Shown: positions 1 through 7,481, counted from the stretch's first letter. The stretch: DNA of 8,591 bases from Anaerotignum sp. (GCA_020024395.1 JAHHTV010000058.1:1-8591); one strand, 5' to 3'. Notes: generated from the letters alone by a model not told the origin. Numbers and translations: made by a program.

Positions 1-185
1 GCGTCACATTTCGTGGTGTCATGCCCGATGTACCTATGGCAGCATGGATTTTAGAAAATATTCATGGATTGCCCACAACAATATTTGTAGACAAAAATGG
101 GCATATTTTGGATACCAAAATCGAACAAAAACAAACCGCTGACTATTATATGGAACAAACAGAAACCATATTAGCTGATTTATAA
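1..185 (+). CDS. Thioredoxin-fold (TlpA/redoxin-like) protein, C-terminal part
   Basis: This is the 3' end of a gene that starts before the window; 60 residues are readable from base 3 to the TAA at 183-185. The segment GLPTTIFVDKNGHIL (residues 22-36 of the visible part) is the classic end of a thioredoxin fold: the cis-proline loop (L-P-T-T) followed by the strand-turn-strand xFVDxxG. That pattern is typical of TlpA/ResA/AhpC-TSA-like redoxins, which reduce or oxidise disulphides of extracytoplasmic proteins, often as membrane-anchored lipoproteins. The CxxC active site and any signal peptide would lie upstream and cannot be seen, so the exact subfamily and location are inferred. The gene is followed at once by a terminator and converges on the CNNM-family gene. 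Confidence 0.75.
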   Translation, partial: VTFRGVMPDVPMAAWILENIHGLPTTIFVDKNGHILDTKIEQKQTADYYMEQTETILADL

Positions 186-191
186 ACATAC

Positions 192-230
192 AAAAACCCC
201 CTTTTAAAATGGGGGGTTTTCTTTATTTTT
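192..230. terminator. Bidirectional rho-independent terminator between convergent genes
   Basis: A 9-bp perfect stem, AAAACCCCC (193-201) with GGGGGTTTT (212-220), encloses a 10-base loop. On the plus strand it is followed by a T-rich run (222-231) and on the minus strand by TTTTTG. It lies 7 bases after the thioredoxin-like stop codon and directly after the stop codon of the minus-strand CNNM gene, whose last codons lie within the plus-strand T tract. It can therefore end both transcripts. Confidence 0.85.
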
Positions 231-1455
231 TATAAATTCTTACTTTTTCAATGCGGTTTTTCTCCATACGTTCGACTTTGAAAAGCAAATGTTCTATTTC
301 TATTTTTTCGCCGCCTTTTGGTATTTGTTCCAATAGCATCAAAATATAACCTGCAATCGTGTCTACTTCATTGCTTTCCAATGCACAGCCAACCATTTCG
401 TTCACATCTTCCAATCTTGTGCTGCCATCTACCAAATATTCATTTTCTTTCACAATTTTAATTTCTTCTTCCTGCTCGTCAAATTCGTCTTCGATTTCTC
501 CCACAATTTCTTCCACCATATCTTCCACAGTCACAATACCAGATGTACCACCATATTCATCTAATACCACCGCAAGCCCCAAACGGTTGTCACGCATTTG
601 TGCAAACAATCCTGCCAATGGTTTGTTTTCGTATGTGAAAAAAGGTTCTCTCATAAATTTTGTTGGACAAAATACTTCTTCATTTGCCAAAAATACATCT
701 TTGACATACAACACACCCACAATATGGTCTAAATCTTCTTCATATACAGGCACTCTGGAAAATCCTTCTTCTCTTATCACTTTTACAAATTCTTCATATG
801 TTGCATCTGTTTTGATTGCCAAAATGTTGCGTCTTTGTGTCATAACATCTTTTGCTTTGGAACCACCAAAATGAAATACGTTGTGTATCATATTTCTTTC
901 TTCTTGTTCCAAAACACCTTCTTCATGACTCACATTCAGTATGGTTTCCAATTCTGCTTTTGTAATTAGTGGTGCTTTTTCACCATGTTTGCAACCTGCA
1001 ATTTTTGCAAAAACACCTGTCACCACATTCAATATCCATACCACTGGCGTAAAAAGCCATTGGAAAAATGATATGATATTCACAACCAAAAGTGCCACTT
1101 TTTCTGCTTTTTGTGTGGCAATGGTTTTTGGTGTAATTTCACCAAATATCAATATAATTACTGTAATCACAGCCGTTGCCACACCTGCACCACTGCCCGT
1201 ATCACCATGAAAAATCTGTATCGCCAATGCAGTTGTCAATGCAGATGCACCATTGTTTACCAAATTGTTTCCAACCAATATAGAACTGAGCAAACGGTTC
1301 GGGTCATCTAACAATCGTTGTATTTTTTCTGCATTTTTGACATTTTCGTCCACCATACGACGCAATCGAATTTTGCTTAATGAAGTCAAAGCCGTTTCCG
1401 ATGCGGAAAAAAATGCAGAACCAAATATCAACAAAATCAATATGCCAATTAACAT
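223..1455 (-). CDS. CNNM/CorC-family membrane protein (DUF21, CBS pair, CorC_HlyC)
   Basis: This 410-residue protein has the full architecture of the HlyC/CorC (CNNM) family of membrane proteins, linked to Mg2+ and Co2+ export or homeostasis. The N-terminal DUF21 domain (about 1-150) has several hydrophobic segments and the family motifs SASETALTSL (17-26) and GEITPKTIA (105-113). A CBS pair follows (about 200-320), starting at VMTQRRN and including RVPVYEEDLDHIVGVLYVKD (224-243). The hallmark LDEYGGTSGIVTVEDMVEEI lies at 298-317. The C-terminal CorC_HlyC domain (about 335-408) is thought to bind small ligands or nucleotides. Length is typical for the family. The ATG start at 1453-1455 has an upstream AAAGGAG at a rather long spacing of about 13 bases and directly begins a hydrophobic helix. 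It lies 23 bases after the ABC-F gene and is probably cotranscribed with it. The older name 'hemolysin' does not imply a toxin. The transported ion cannot be read from sequence. Confidence 0.92.
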   Translation of the reverse strand: MLIGILILLIFGSAFFSASETALTSLSKIRLRRMVDENVKNAEKIQRLLDDPNRLLSSILVGNNLVNNGASALTTALAIQIFHGDTGSGAGVATAVITVIILIFGEITPKTIATQKAEKVALLVVNIISFFQWLFTPVVWILNVVTGVFAKIAGCKHGEKAPLITKAELETILNVSHEEGVLEQEERNMIHNVFHFGGSKAKDVMTQRRNILAIKTDATYEEFVKVIREEGFSRVPVYEEDLDHIVGVLYVKDVFLANEEVFCPTKFMREPFFTYENKPLAGLFAQMRDNRLGLAVVLDEYGGTSGIVTVEDMVEEIVGEIEDEFDEQEEEIKIVKENEYLVDGSTRLEDVNEMVGCALESNEVDTIAGYILMLLEQIPKGGEKIEIEHLLFKVERMEKNRIEKVRIYKK

Positions 1456-1478
1456 CGAACTACTAACGCTCCTTTCCC

Positions 1479-3395
1479 TTACCTGCTGTTTTGCTGACGA
1501 TTTTTCTCTATTTCTTCTGCCAACTCACTCAGCACTAACCAACGTTCCATTTTTTGTTCCAACAATGCTGTTGTTTCCGCTTTTTGTTCCGTCAATTCTT
1601 GCAACTTCATATAATCTGTAGTACATTCTGCCATTTGTTTTTCCAATATATCTATTTTATTTTCCATCTCCTCTATCTCATCACCAATACTGTCATATTC
1701 TCTTTGGTCTTTGTATGTCATTTTCATCAATTTGCGTGGTTCTTTTTTCTCTGCAACAACAGTTTCTTTTTTGGGTGTGGTTGTTGTTTGTGGCACAAAC
1801 TGTTTTTCCCAAGCTTGCCGATAATCTGTATAACCGCCTTCAAACTGTTTGATATTGCCATCTCCCAAAAATGCAAATATTCTGCCAACTGTTTTATCCA
1901 AGAAATAGCGGTCATGAGAAACCGTTATCACAGCCCCTTGAAAATGCTCCAAATATTCTTCTAATATCATCAATGTTTCAATGTCCAAATCATTTGTCGG
2001 TTCGTCCAAAAACAATATATTAGGTGCTTCCATCAACACTTTTGCCAAATACAATCTGCGTTTTTCTCCACCTGAAAGCATAGAAATGGGACCTCTTTGC
2101 ATGGAAACAGGAAACAAGAATTTTTCCAACAGCTGAGATGCAGATATTTTTCCTTCTGCGGTCTGCACATATTCCGCTGTATCTTTGATGTACGCCAATA
2201 CTTGTTGTGTTTCGTCCCACTGTTCATTCTCCTGTGCAAATACAGCAATTTTTACCGTTTCACCTATTTCCACACTACCGCTATCTGGTTGTAACTGCCC
2301 TGTCATCATTTTCAATAGCGTTGTTTTCCCACAACCATTTTGCCCTGTAATGCCAATACGGTCATTTCGCAATATAATATAGCTAAAATCTTTGATACAA
2401 ACTTTTTCATCAAACGATTTACAAACATGTTTCAATTCAATCGTTTTTTTGCCCAAACGACTGCCCACAGAATACAATTCCACATTTTGTTTTTCTTCTG
2501 GAGCCTGCTTAGATGAAATTTCTTCAAAACGGTCTAATCTTGCCTTTTGTTTTGTGGTGCGTGCTTTTGCTCCTCTGCGTACCCATTCCAATTCATTTCT
2601 GAGAAAATTCTGACGTTTGCGTTCTTCTGCTGCCAATCGTTCTTCACGTTCTGCCTTCATTTCCAAATATTTTGTAAAATTGGCTTGATATGCATAAATT
2701 TTGCCTTTTTCCAATTCCAACATACGATTTGCCACACGGTCTAAGAAATAACGGTCATGTGTTACCATCAACAATGCTTTAGAATATTTACTCAAATGTT
2801 TTTCCAACCATTCTACCGTTTCATTATCAATGTGGTTTGTTGGTTCGTCCAATATCAATAAATCCACAGGGGCAATCAATGCTGCTGCCAATGCCACACG
2901 TTTTCTTTGTCCGCCAGAAAGTGTTTCCACCATTTGTGAAAAATCCGTAATGCCTAATTTTGTCAATATATTTTTTGCTTCACTTTCTAAAGACCAAGCC
3001 TCTGCTTTGTCCATACGTTCCGAAATTTCTGCCACTTTTTTTGTCAATGCCATATCTTGTGGATTTTGTTCCAATGCTTTCAATGTGGTTTCATACTCCC
3101 GCACCAATGTCATCACAGGATTATCCCCACAAAATATGTGTTCCAATACGGTTGTACCTGCTGCAAATACTGGTGATTGTGACAAATAGCCAATTTTCAT
3201 ACCATTCATTGTCACAATATCGCCACTGTCTGCTTGTCCAACCCCTGCAACAATTTTCAACAATGTGGATTTTCCTGTACCATTGACACCCACAACACCA
3301 ATTTTATCTCCTTCATGTATACTAAATGAAATATCGTCAAATATCACTCTTGTTCCATAACTTTTACGGATATGTTCCGCCGTTAGCAATACCAT
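1479..3395 (-). CDS. ABC-F family ATPase, Uup/YfmR-like translation factor
   Basis: This 638-residue cytosolic protein has two ABC ATPase domains and no membrane segment, which defines the ABC-F family of ribosome-binding translation factors. Domain 1 has Walker A GVNGTGKST (36-44), signature LSGGQ (159-163), Walker B LLILDEPTNH (179-188) with D183/E184, and H213. Domain 2 has Walker A GQNGCGKTT (351-359), signature LSGGE (440-444), Walker B with D464/E465, and H494. The charged linker between them (about 240-320) includes WVRRGAKARTTKQKARLDRF (271-290), characteristic of the Uup group. The tail at about 555-632 is a predicted coiled coil like the Uup C-terminal domain. All catalytic residues are intact. 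Uup/YfmR proteins are reported to relieve ribosome stalling, in Bacillus partly redundantly with EF-P; that role is inferred here. An antibiotic-resistance ABC-F is less likely given the long coiled-coil tail. The ATG at 3393-3395 follows a GAGAGGA site at long spacing. The gene has its own promoter and leads the CNNM gene. Confidence 0.9.
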   Translation of the reverse strand: MVLLTAEHIRKSYGTRVIFDDISFSIHEGDKIGVVGVNGTGKSTLLKIVAGVGQADSGDIVTMNGMKIGYLSQSPVFAAGTTVLEHIFCGDNPVMTLVREYETTLKALEQNPQDMALTKKVAEISERMDKAEAWSLESEAKNILTKLGITDFSQMVETLSGGQRKRVALAAALIAPVDLLILDEPTNHIDNETVEWLEKHLSKYSKALLMVTHDRYFLDRVANRMLELEKGKIYAYQANFTKYLEMKAEREERLAAEERKRQNFLRNELEWVRRGAKARTTKQKARLDRFEEISSKQAPEEKQNVELYSVGSRLGKKTIELKHVCKSFDEKVCIKDFSYIILRNDRIGITGQNGCGKTTLLKMMTGQLQPDSGSVEIGETVKIAVFAQENEQWDETQQVLAYIKDTAEYVQTAEGKISASQLLEKFLFPVSMQRGPISMLSGGEKRRLYLAKVLMEAPNILFLDEPTNDLDIETLMILEEYLEHFQGAVITVSHDRYFLDKTVGRIFAFLGDGNIKQFEGGYTDYRQAWEKQFVPQTTTTPKKETVVAEKKEPRKLMKMTYKDQREYDSIGDEIEEMENKIDILEKQMAECTTDYMKLQELTEQKAETTALLEQKMERWLVLSELAEEIEKNRQQNSR

Positions 3396-3439
3396 ATTCT
3401 TTTTCTCATTCCTCTCACAATGTTGTTTGCTTGTAGCAC

Positions 3440-3468
3440 ATTATACCATATTCCCACCTTATTGTAAA
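3440..3468 (-). promoter_or_regulatory. Sigma-A-type promoter for the ABC-F/CNNM pair
   Basis: Read on the minus strand, TTTACA (3463-3468; one mismatch to TTGACA) is followed after exactly 17 bases by a perfect TATAAT (3440-3445). Transcription would begin near 3433, leaving a leader of roughly 38 bases before the ABC-F ATG. The -35 element touches the U tract of the upstream lgt terminator. Confidence 0.8.
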
Positions 3469-3510
3469 AAAACAACGCAAAAAATACAGATTTTATCCAT
3501 ATTTTCTGCG
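3464..3510 (-). terminator. Rho-independent terminator after lgt
   Basis: On the minus strand CGCAGAAAATA (3510-3500) can pair with TATTTTTTGCG (3486-3476), giving 11 bp with one G-U pair. The 13-base loop itself holds a small GAT/ATC stem. TTGTTTTTTT follows at 3475-3466. It lies about 25 bases after the lgt stop codon. The stem is AT-rich, so it may be leaky. Confidence 0.65.
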
Positions 3511-3535
3511 TTATATTGATGTTATGTTATATTTT

Positions 3536-4396
3536 TTAGTTTTCTATATTGTTTTTTTCCTTTTTCTGACGATACACATATAACACCACAGACGCCACAA
3601 TCAACACCGCAGACAACGCCTGTGAAACTGGTACAGAACCTATCAAAAGCTGGTCAGTACGCAGTCCTTCAATCCAAACACGTCCCAATGCATAACCAAA
3701 AAAGTAAACTGCAAATATCTGCCCATGGAATTTTTTATGTTTTCGCAACAACAACAATATCACCAAAACACCCAAACTCCACAAAGATTCATACAAAAAT
3801 GTGGGGTGTACTTGTATATATTCCACACCATTGGCAACCACTGTATTTTGCAAAATATCTGGTGTCAAATAATTGGTTTGCACTTGTGAAATCTGGTATC
3901 GCATTGCAAAAAAATTATCTGTATATCCACCAAATGCCTCACGATTGAAAAAATTCCCCCATCGTCCCAATGCCTGCCCAAATATCAATGAAGGGGCAAT
4001 GGTATCTGCCATTTGCCAAAAAGACAATTTTTTCACTTTGCAAAACACAATTCCTGTCAATATGCCTGCAATAATACCACCATATATCGCCAGCCCGCCT
4101 TCTCTGATAGCAAATATTTGAGATGGGTTTTTGCTGAAATATTCCCAAGAAAACAAAACATAATAAAGCCTTGCACCGATGATAATAAACACCAATGCCC
4201 AAAGCATAAAATCCAAATAATTTTCTGGATTTTGTCCTGTGCGTTTTGCCTCTTTCATGGCAAACAACACACCCAATATCACACCTGTACCAATCAATAT
4301 ACCATACCAATAAATATTAAAATGAAATATTTGAAATGCAACACGGCTCAAATGTTCAATTTCAATACCCATATGTGGAAACCAAATTTCAGGCAT
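3536..4396 (-). CDS. lgt: Prolipoprotein diacylglyceryl transferase Lgt
   Basis: Lgt is an integral membrane enzyme that moves diacylglyceryl from phosphatidylglycerol to the lipobox cysteine of prolipoproteins, the first step of lipoprotein maturation. The signature GRWGNFFNREAFGG (144-157) matches the family pattern, with R145, N148, N151 and E153 in place. HPTFLYESLW (197-206) and the late motif GRVWIEGLRTDQL (238-250) are also typical. Several hydrophobic helices span the protein, and the length of 286 residues is normal. I place the start at the ATG at 4394-4396, because AGAAGGGA (4403-4410) is 6 bases upstream; the adjacent TTG at 4397-4399 would be too close to it. The position of Escherichia coli His103 is Tyr105 here (GGLAIYGG). 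The gene follows the M16 pair after a 20-base gap holding an inverted repeat, and is probably cotranscribed with it. A terminator follows. Confidence 0.96.
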   Translation of the reverse strand: MPEIWFPHMGIEIEHLSRVAFQIFHFNIYWYGILIGTGVILGVLFAMKEAKRTGQNPENYLDFMLWALVFIIIGARLYYVLFSWEYFSKNPSQIFAIREGGLAIYGGIIAGILTGIVFCKVKKLSFWQMADTIAPSLIFGQALGRWGNFFNREAFGGYTDNFFAMRYQISQVQTNYLTPDILQNTVVANGVEYIQVHPTFLYESLWSLGVLVILLLLRKHKKFHGQIFAVYFFGYALGRVWIEGLRTDQLLIGSVPVSQALSAVLIVASVVLYVYRQKKEKNNIEN

Positions 4397-4410
4397 CAAA
4401 TATCCCTTCT

Positions 4411-4436
4411 TTCTATCTATTTTATTATAGATAGAA
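4411..4436 (-). repeat. 10-bp perfect inverted repeat between the YmfH-like gene and lgt
   Basis: TTCTATCTAT (4411-4420) and ATAGATAGAA (4427-4436) are perfect inverted copies around a 6-base loop. The repeat spans the YmfH-like stop codon (4417-4419) and ends at the base next to the lgt Shine-Dalgarno site (4403-4410). No U tract follows on the minus strand, so it does not look like a terminator. An RNA hairpin here could affect lgt translation or RNA processing; that role is inferred. Confidence 0.6.
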
Positions 4437-5661
4437 CCATTTTATATGCCGCAGGCATATTTTGCAACAGTTTTTCTACATCTGTTTTGTGCAAATCTTT
4501 GGACATTCGAAACCAATCGCTCAAATCCGCATGATACTGACAAATTTCTGCTTGTGTCATACACAAATCAGAAACCGATTGAAATGTACGCAATATTTGG
4601 CCAATATATTTTTTGCGTATTCGTTCAAAATCATTGTCTGCAATGCCATTTTGTTTCATATCTTTTATTCGATTTTGTAATGCTTCTTTGACAGCATCGC
4701 CATATTTTCCACTACCAAAAAACGCACAAAATGCATATCCTCTGCCTGTAGCATAGCGACTACCCAAAGGCATATCTAACCATTGTTTTTGGTATGCCTG
4801 TTCATAAAACAAACTGCTTTCCCCTGCCCAAATATCCAACAATATTTCAAAAGCAATTTTTTGCCGCAAGTCAAACGTTTCTTCTATCGGCAAAGGCAAT
4901 CCTATTTGAAATAAGGGACGCTGCAAGTGCATATCTTGTACCGCACACAGTTTCACATTTTCATTTTCTGCATTTTGCCATTGTATGACACCTATTTCTT
5001 TTTTTGGCTGCATTTGTTCTGCCACTGCCATAATTTTTCTTGGTTGTATATTGCCACTGCATACCAAACAGAATTTCTGTGGCAAATAAGCCGCTTCATA
5101 CACCATTTTCAAGTCTGCCGCTGTGGTTTGTCTGACGCTTTTTTGTGTGCCTGCAATGGGTGTGTGTATGGGGTGGTCAGGATACATTTGTTCCATCATT
5201 TGATAATACACCGCCCAACTTGGGTCATCATCATACATAGAAATTTCACTGCATATGATTTCTTTTTCTCGTTCTACATCTTTTTCCGTAAAAACAGGGT
5301 GTTGCACAAAATCCAACAACAATTTCAAATTCTCATCAAATCGTTCTCGGCACACAAAATAATATACGGTTTTTTCACCATCTGTAAATGCATTTGCTGA
5401 AGCACCTTGTTTGCCAAACTGTACAAATGCATCTCCCCATTTTTGTTGAAACAATTTATGTTCTATAAAATGTGCAATGCCTTTTGGAAATGTCACTGTA
5501 TTTTGTTCTGTTTTCAAACCTGTTGCATTTGCACCAAATGGCACAATAAGCATTGCCATTTTCTCACCAAATTGTCTTTTGGGATAAAAAATACACTCCA
5601 TACCCCAAGATGTTTTTTCTCTTATCACACTATCTCCTGCTGCATATTTTGAAAAACTCAT
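4417..5661 (-). CDS. M16-family zinc peptidase, YmfH-like, catalytic partner
   Basis: This 414-residue cytosolic protein has the inverzincin motif of M16 peptidases: HFIEH (H64, E67, H68), which supplies two zinc ligands and the general base. E139, in the helix REKEIICSEI (131-140), sits where the third zinc ligand is expected. M16 proteins are built from paired, clamshell-like domains; the second half here spans about 220-414. The closest named group is Bacillus YmfH, which is annotated with YmfF as associated with 5-aminopentanol modification of EF-P; the substrate is not known from sequence. The ATG at 5659-5661 is chosen because AGGAGG (5669-5674) lies 7 bases upstream. A longer TTG reading to 5703 would run through the end of the neighbour and has less support. 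ATGA overlaps the stop of the YmfF-like gene, so the two are likely translationally coupled, consistent with a heterodimer. Confidence 0.87.
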   Translation of the reverse strand: MSFSKYAAGDSVIREKTSWGMECIFYPKRQFGEKMAMLIVPFGANATGLKTEQNTVTFPKGIAHFIEHKLFQQKWGDAFVQFGKQGASANAFTDGEKTVYYFVCRERFDENLKLLLDFVQHPVFTEKDVEREKEIICSEISMYDDDPSWAVYYQMMEQMYPDHPIHTPIAGTQKSVRQTTAADLKMVYEAAYLPQKFCLVCSGNIQPRKIMAVAEQMQPKKEIGVIQWQNAENENVKLCAVQDMHLQRPLFQIGLPLPIEETFDLRQKIAFEILLDIWAGESSLFYEQAYQKQWLDMPLGSRYATGRGYAFCAFFGSGKYGDAVKEALQNRIKDMKQNGIADNDFERIRKKYIGQILRTFQSVSDLCMTQAEICQYHADLSDWFRMSKDLHKTDVEKLLQNMPAAYKMVLSIIK

Positions 5662-6890
5662 GTTTGCTCCTCCTGTCCAGACAACACATAAATGGCTTGA
5701 CAAACCAGTTGTTCTGCCATATATTGTATCTCTTTTTGTGTCACAGATTGCAACACCTCCACAGCATCTTCCACAGAAAATGCTTTTTCAAAAATACATT
5801 GCTCTGCTGTAAAATTCAACATCGACCAAGCATGGTCAGCAAAATTTTCATATTTTTGACAAAGCATTGTTTTTGCCTGTTGCAATAAATTTTGTTCCAC
5901 GCCATTTTGTGCCACTTCTTTTATCATATGCAATATTTCTTTTATCGTATGTTTTACTTGTTTTGGAGAAACACCCGTTTCCACAAATGCCATACCTGTC
6001 ACAGTATCACATCGCATAGAAATATCATAACAAAGCCCTTGTTCTTCTCGAATTTGTCTAAAAAACAATGCATTTGCACTTCCACCCAACACCTCACACA
6101 ACACTTGCAAACAATATAAATTTTTCTGTTTTTCAGGCAATACAAATCCCATCGCCACTCTTGCTTGTGTCATTTGTTTTTGTTCCTGTTTTTGTTTTGT
6201 TTTGGTTGGTATAATTTCATTTTCTGGATACTGCCAAATTTCTGCTCTTTCTATTTGCAACATTTTTTTCCATTTTTTCAATATCTGTCTGCCTTCACTA
6301 TCTCCACAAAAGAATAGATACAACGCCCCATGTTGTTGTATAGACATAAACAGTTTTATCAATGTTTCTGTTTTGATATTGTCCAAATCCTCTAAATAAC
6401 CATCCGCACAAACACCAGCACCATGATTTTCTGCTGTCAATGCCAAACAACGTTTTGCTGCAAATGCTCGCTTGTTATCTTCTGCCGCTTCTAATCGTTG
6501 TTTGACAATCTCTTTGCATCGTTTGACGGTATCTTCTGGAAATAACCCTTTTTCCATTTTCGGATTTTGCATCAACGCACATAAAAAAGATAATGCCTCT
6601 TGTTCCGAAACGTGTTTGAGTACCTCCAAAGAATAAGAAAGCCAAACTTCTGCACCTTTTTTGACCAAATGAATATCCCACAATGCCCCATACATTTCTT
6701 CTGCGGCAATCGCAAGTTTTGTTACAGTGGGATATTGCTTTGTACCATTTTTCAAAACTTCTGCCAAAACAGCAAGTCCTGTGGCGTTCTCTCTTTTGAG
6801 TGGCACACGATATAGCCCCAAATAGGCATTTGTTTTCATCTTTTCGCCTTCCACATAAAACATACGGCAATGTTTTTCCGTATTCTTCAT
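5658..6890 (-). CDS. M16-family protein without zinc motif, YmfF-like
   Basis: This 410-residue protein aligns by eye with the M16 fold but lacks HxxEH. The helix where the motif belongs reads GLAVLAEVLKNGT (38-50) and contains no histidine, so it is probably not a peptidase by itself. The C-terminal half (about 240-410) keeps M16 features, notably REEQGLCYDI (281-290), similar to the conserved R-x-x-x-G-L-x-Y segment. The pairing of a non-catalytic M16 protein with a catalytic one directly downstream matches Bacillus YmfF and YmfH, and by analogy with other M16B pairs the two may form a heterodimer. The ATG at 6888-6890 has a strong GGAGGTGG (6896-6903) at ideal spacing. It is the first gene of the visible operon and is divergent from the plus-strand orphan gene. 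I could not find a convincing promoter for it in the 114-base gap. Confidence 0.82.
   Translation of the reverse strand: MKNTEKHCRMFYVEGEKMKTNAYLGLYRVPLKRENATGLAVLAEVLKNGTKQYPTVTKLAIAAEEMYGALWDIHLVKKGAEVWLSYSLEVLKHVSEQEALSFLCALMQNPKMEKGLFPEDTVKRCKEIVKQRLEAAEDNKRAFAAKRCLALTAENHGAGVCADGYLEDLDNIKTETLIKLFMSIQQHGALYLFFCGDSEGRQILKKWKKMLQIERAEIWQYPENEIIPTKTKQKQEQKQMTQARVAMGFVLPEKQKNLYCLQVLCEVLGGSANALFFRQIREEQGLCYDISMRCDTVTGMAFVETGVSPKQVKHTIKEILHMIKEVAQNGVEQNLLQQAKTMLCQKYENFADHAWSMLNFTAEQCIFEKAFSVEDAVEVLQSVTQKEIQYMAEQLVCQAIYVLSGQEEQT
5669..5674 (-). promoter_or_regulatory. Shine-Dalgarno site fixing the YmfH-like start
   Basis: On the minus strand AGGAGG lies 7 bases before the ATG at 5661-5659, inside the last codons of the YmfF-like gene. 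It supports the ATGA-overlapped start over the upstream TTG at 5703. Confidence 0.85.
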
Positions 6891-6953
6891 CTATTCCACC
6901 TCCATCGGCTTTTGGTTAGTATTTCCCAAAACAATCAAAATCATGCCAATACT

Positions 6954-6982
6954 TTGACTGTTTTTCCTTTTTTTGTTATCAT
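6954..6982 (+). promoter_or_regulatory. Sigma-A-type promoter for the orphan plus-strand gene
   Basis: TTGACT (6954-6959) and TATCAT (6977-6982) are separated by exactly 17 bases, each with one mismatch to consensus. Transcription from about 6988-6990 would give a leader of only about 15 bases, beginning just before the AAGGAG site. Confidence 0.7.
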
Positions 6983-6990
6983 AAAACAAA

Positions 6991-6996
6991 AAGGAG
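6991..6996 (+). promoter_or_regulatory. Shine-Dalgarno site deciding a TTG start
   Basis: AAGGAG is followed after 8 bases by an in-frame TTG at 7005-7007. No in-frame ATG is suitably placed. The in-frame GTG at 6996-6998 overlaps the site itself and is excluded. Confidence 0.75.
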
Positions 6997-7004
6997 TGTT
7001 TTAT

Positions 7005-7481
7005 TTGATACCGCAGTGGAAACAAATCATTGGCACAAAAGAAAATTCAGAGAACGAATATGTGTTTTTTTCAGAACATCATTTATTAAAACCTCATGTA
7101 GAATGGAAAGATATTTCTCTGGAAGCAAAAGTCATATTACAACAACGCCATAACACATTATTAGAAATGGCAAAAAAAGAGGCTTTTGAGTATTTATCCC
7201 CTGAAAATGGTATCTGTTCTACATCATCAGAAAATGAGTATTTTCCTTGTTATGAAGAAATGACAGGGGAATGGTTTATTTCTGCTGAATATTATAGCTA
7301 TTATTCTGGTGATGGGTCTTGGTGGCTCAAAAAAGAACAACCAGCATATAACATTTCCATTACACTTACATTTGTTGGCACACACCCAAACACAAAAGAC
7401 TATTTGTCTTTGGATATTTGGTTCGTTTGTGATACACCTAATGGGGCATTTGAAATCTATGGACTTGACCAAAGTTGTTAA
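7005..7481 (+). CDS. Uncharacterised small protein, single-gene unit
   Basis: I do not recognise the family. From the TTG at 7005 the product is 158 residues, acidic and rich in aromatic residues, with no signal peptide or membrane helix, so it is probably cytosolic. The middle holds TGEWFISAEYYSYYSGDGSWW (from residue 87), a Tyr/Trp-rich stretch. The end has alternating hydrophobic stretches around YNISITLTFVG and LSLDIWFVCDT, which suggests a beta-sheet. The reading frame extends upstream to 6870, but that part overlaps the divergent M16 gene, lies before the promoter and has no ribosome-binding site. The gene has its own promoter and terminator and is the only complete plus-strand gene here. 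Small, stand-alone, aromatic-rich beta proteins include some polymorphic-toxin immunity proteins, but no toxin is present nearby and I do not assign that role. Confidence 0.75.
   Translation: MIPQWKQIIGTKENSENEYVFFSEHHLLKPHVEWKDISLEAKVILQQRHNTLLEMAKKEAFEYLSPENGICSTSSENEYFPCYEEMTGEWFISAEYYSYYSGDGSWWLKKEQPAYNISITLTFVGTHPNTKDYLSLDIWFVCDTPNGAFEIYGLDQSC

Noticed and set aside
4397..4399. TTG as the lgt start, one codon before ATG
   Set aside because: Only 3 bases separate it from the Shine-Dalgarno site; the ATG is 6 bases away.
4013..4534. Plus-strand open frame of 173 codons across lgt and the M16 gene
   Set aside because: It is antisense to strongly supported genes, has no ribosome-binding site, and its Cys/His/Phe-rich translation is a by-product of AT-rich coding on the other strand. 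Other antisense frames, such as 359-874, 2830-3189 and 4927-5400, were rejected for the same reason.
5662..5703. TTG-initiated N-terminal extension of the YmfH-like protein by 14 residues
   Set aside because: AGGAGG at 5669-5674 sits 7 bases before the ATG at 5661, which also forms an ATGA overlap; the extension resembles no part of the M16 fold.
6891..6953. Minus-strand promoter for the M16 operon
   Set aside because: Candidate boxes such as TTGGCA and TACTAA are spaced 22 bases apart, and no pair with 16-18 base spacing is convincing.
6870..7004. 45-residue N-terminal extension of the orphan plus-strand gene
   Set aside because: It overlaps the start of the divergent M16 gene, precedes the visible promoter and has no ribosome-binding site; the TTG at 7005 has AAGGAG at good spacing.
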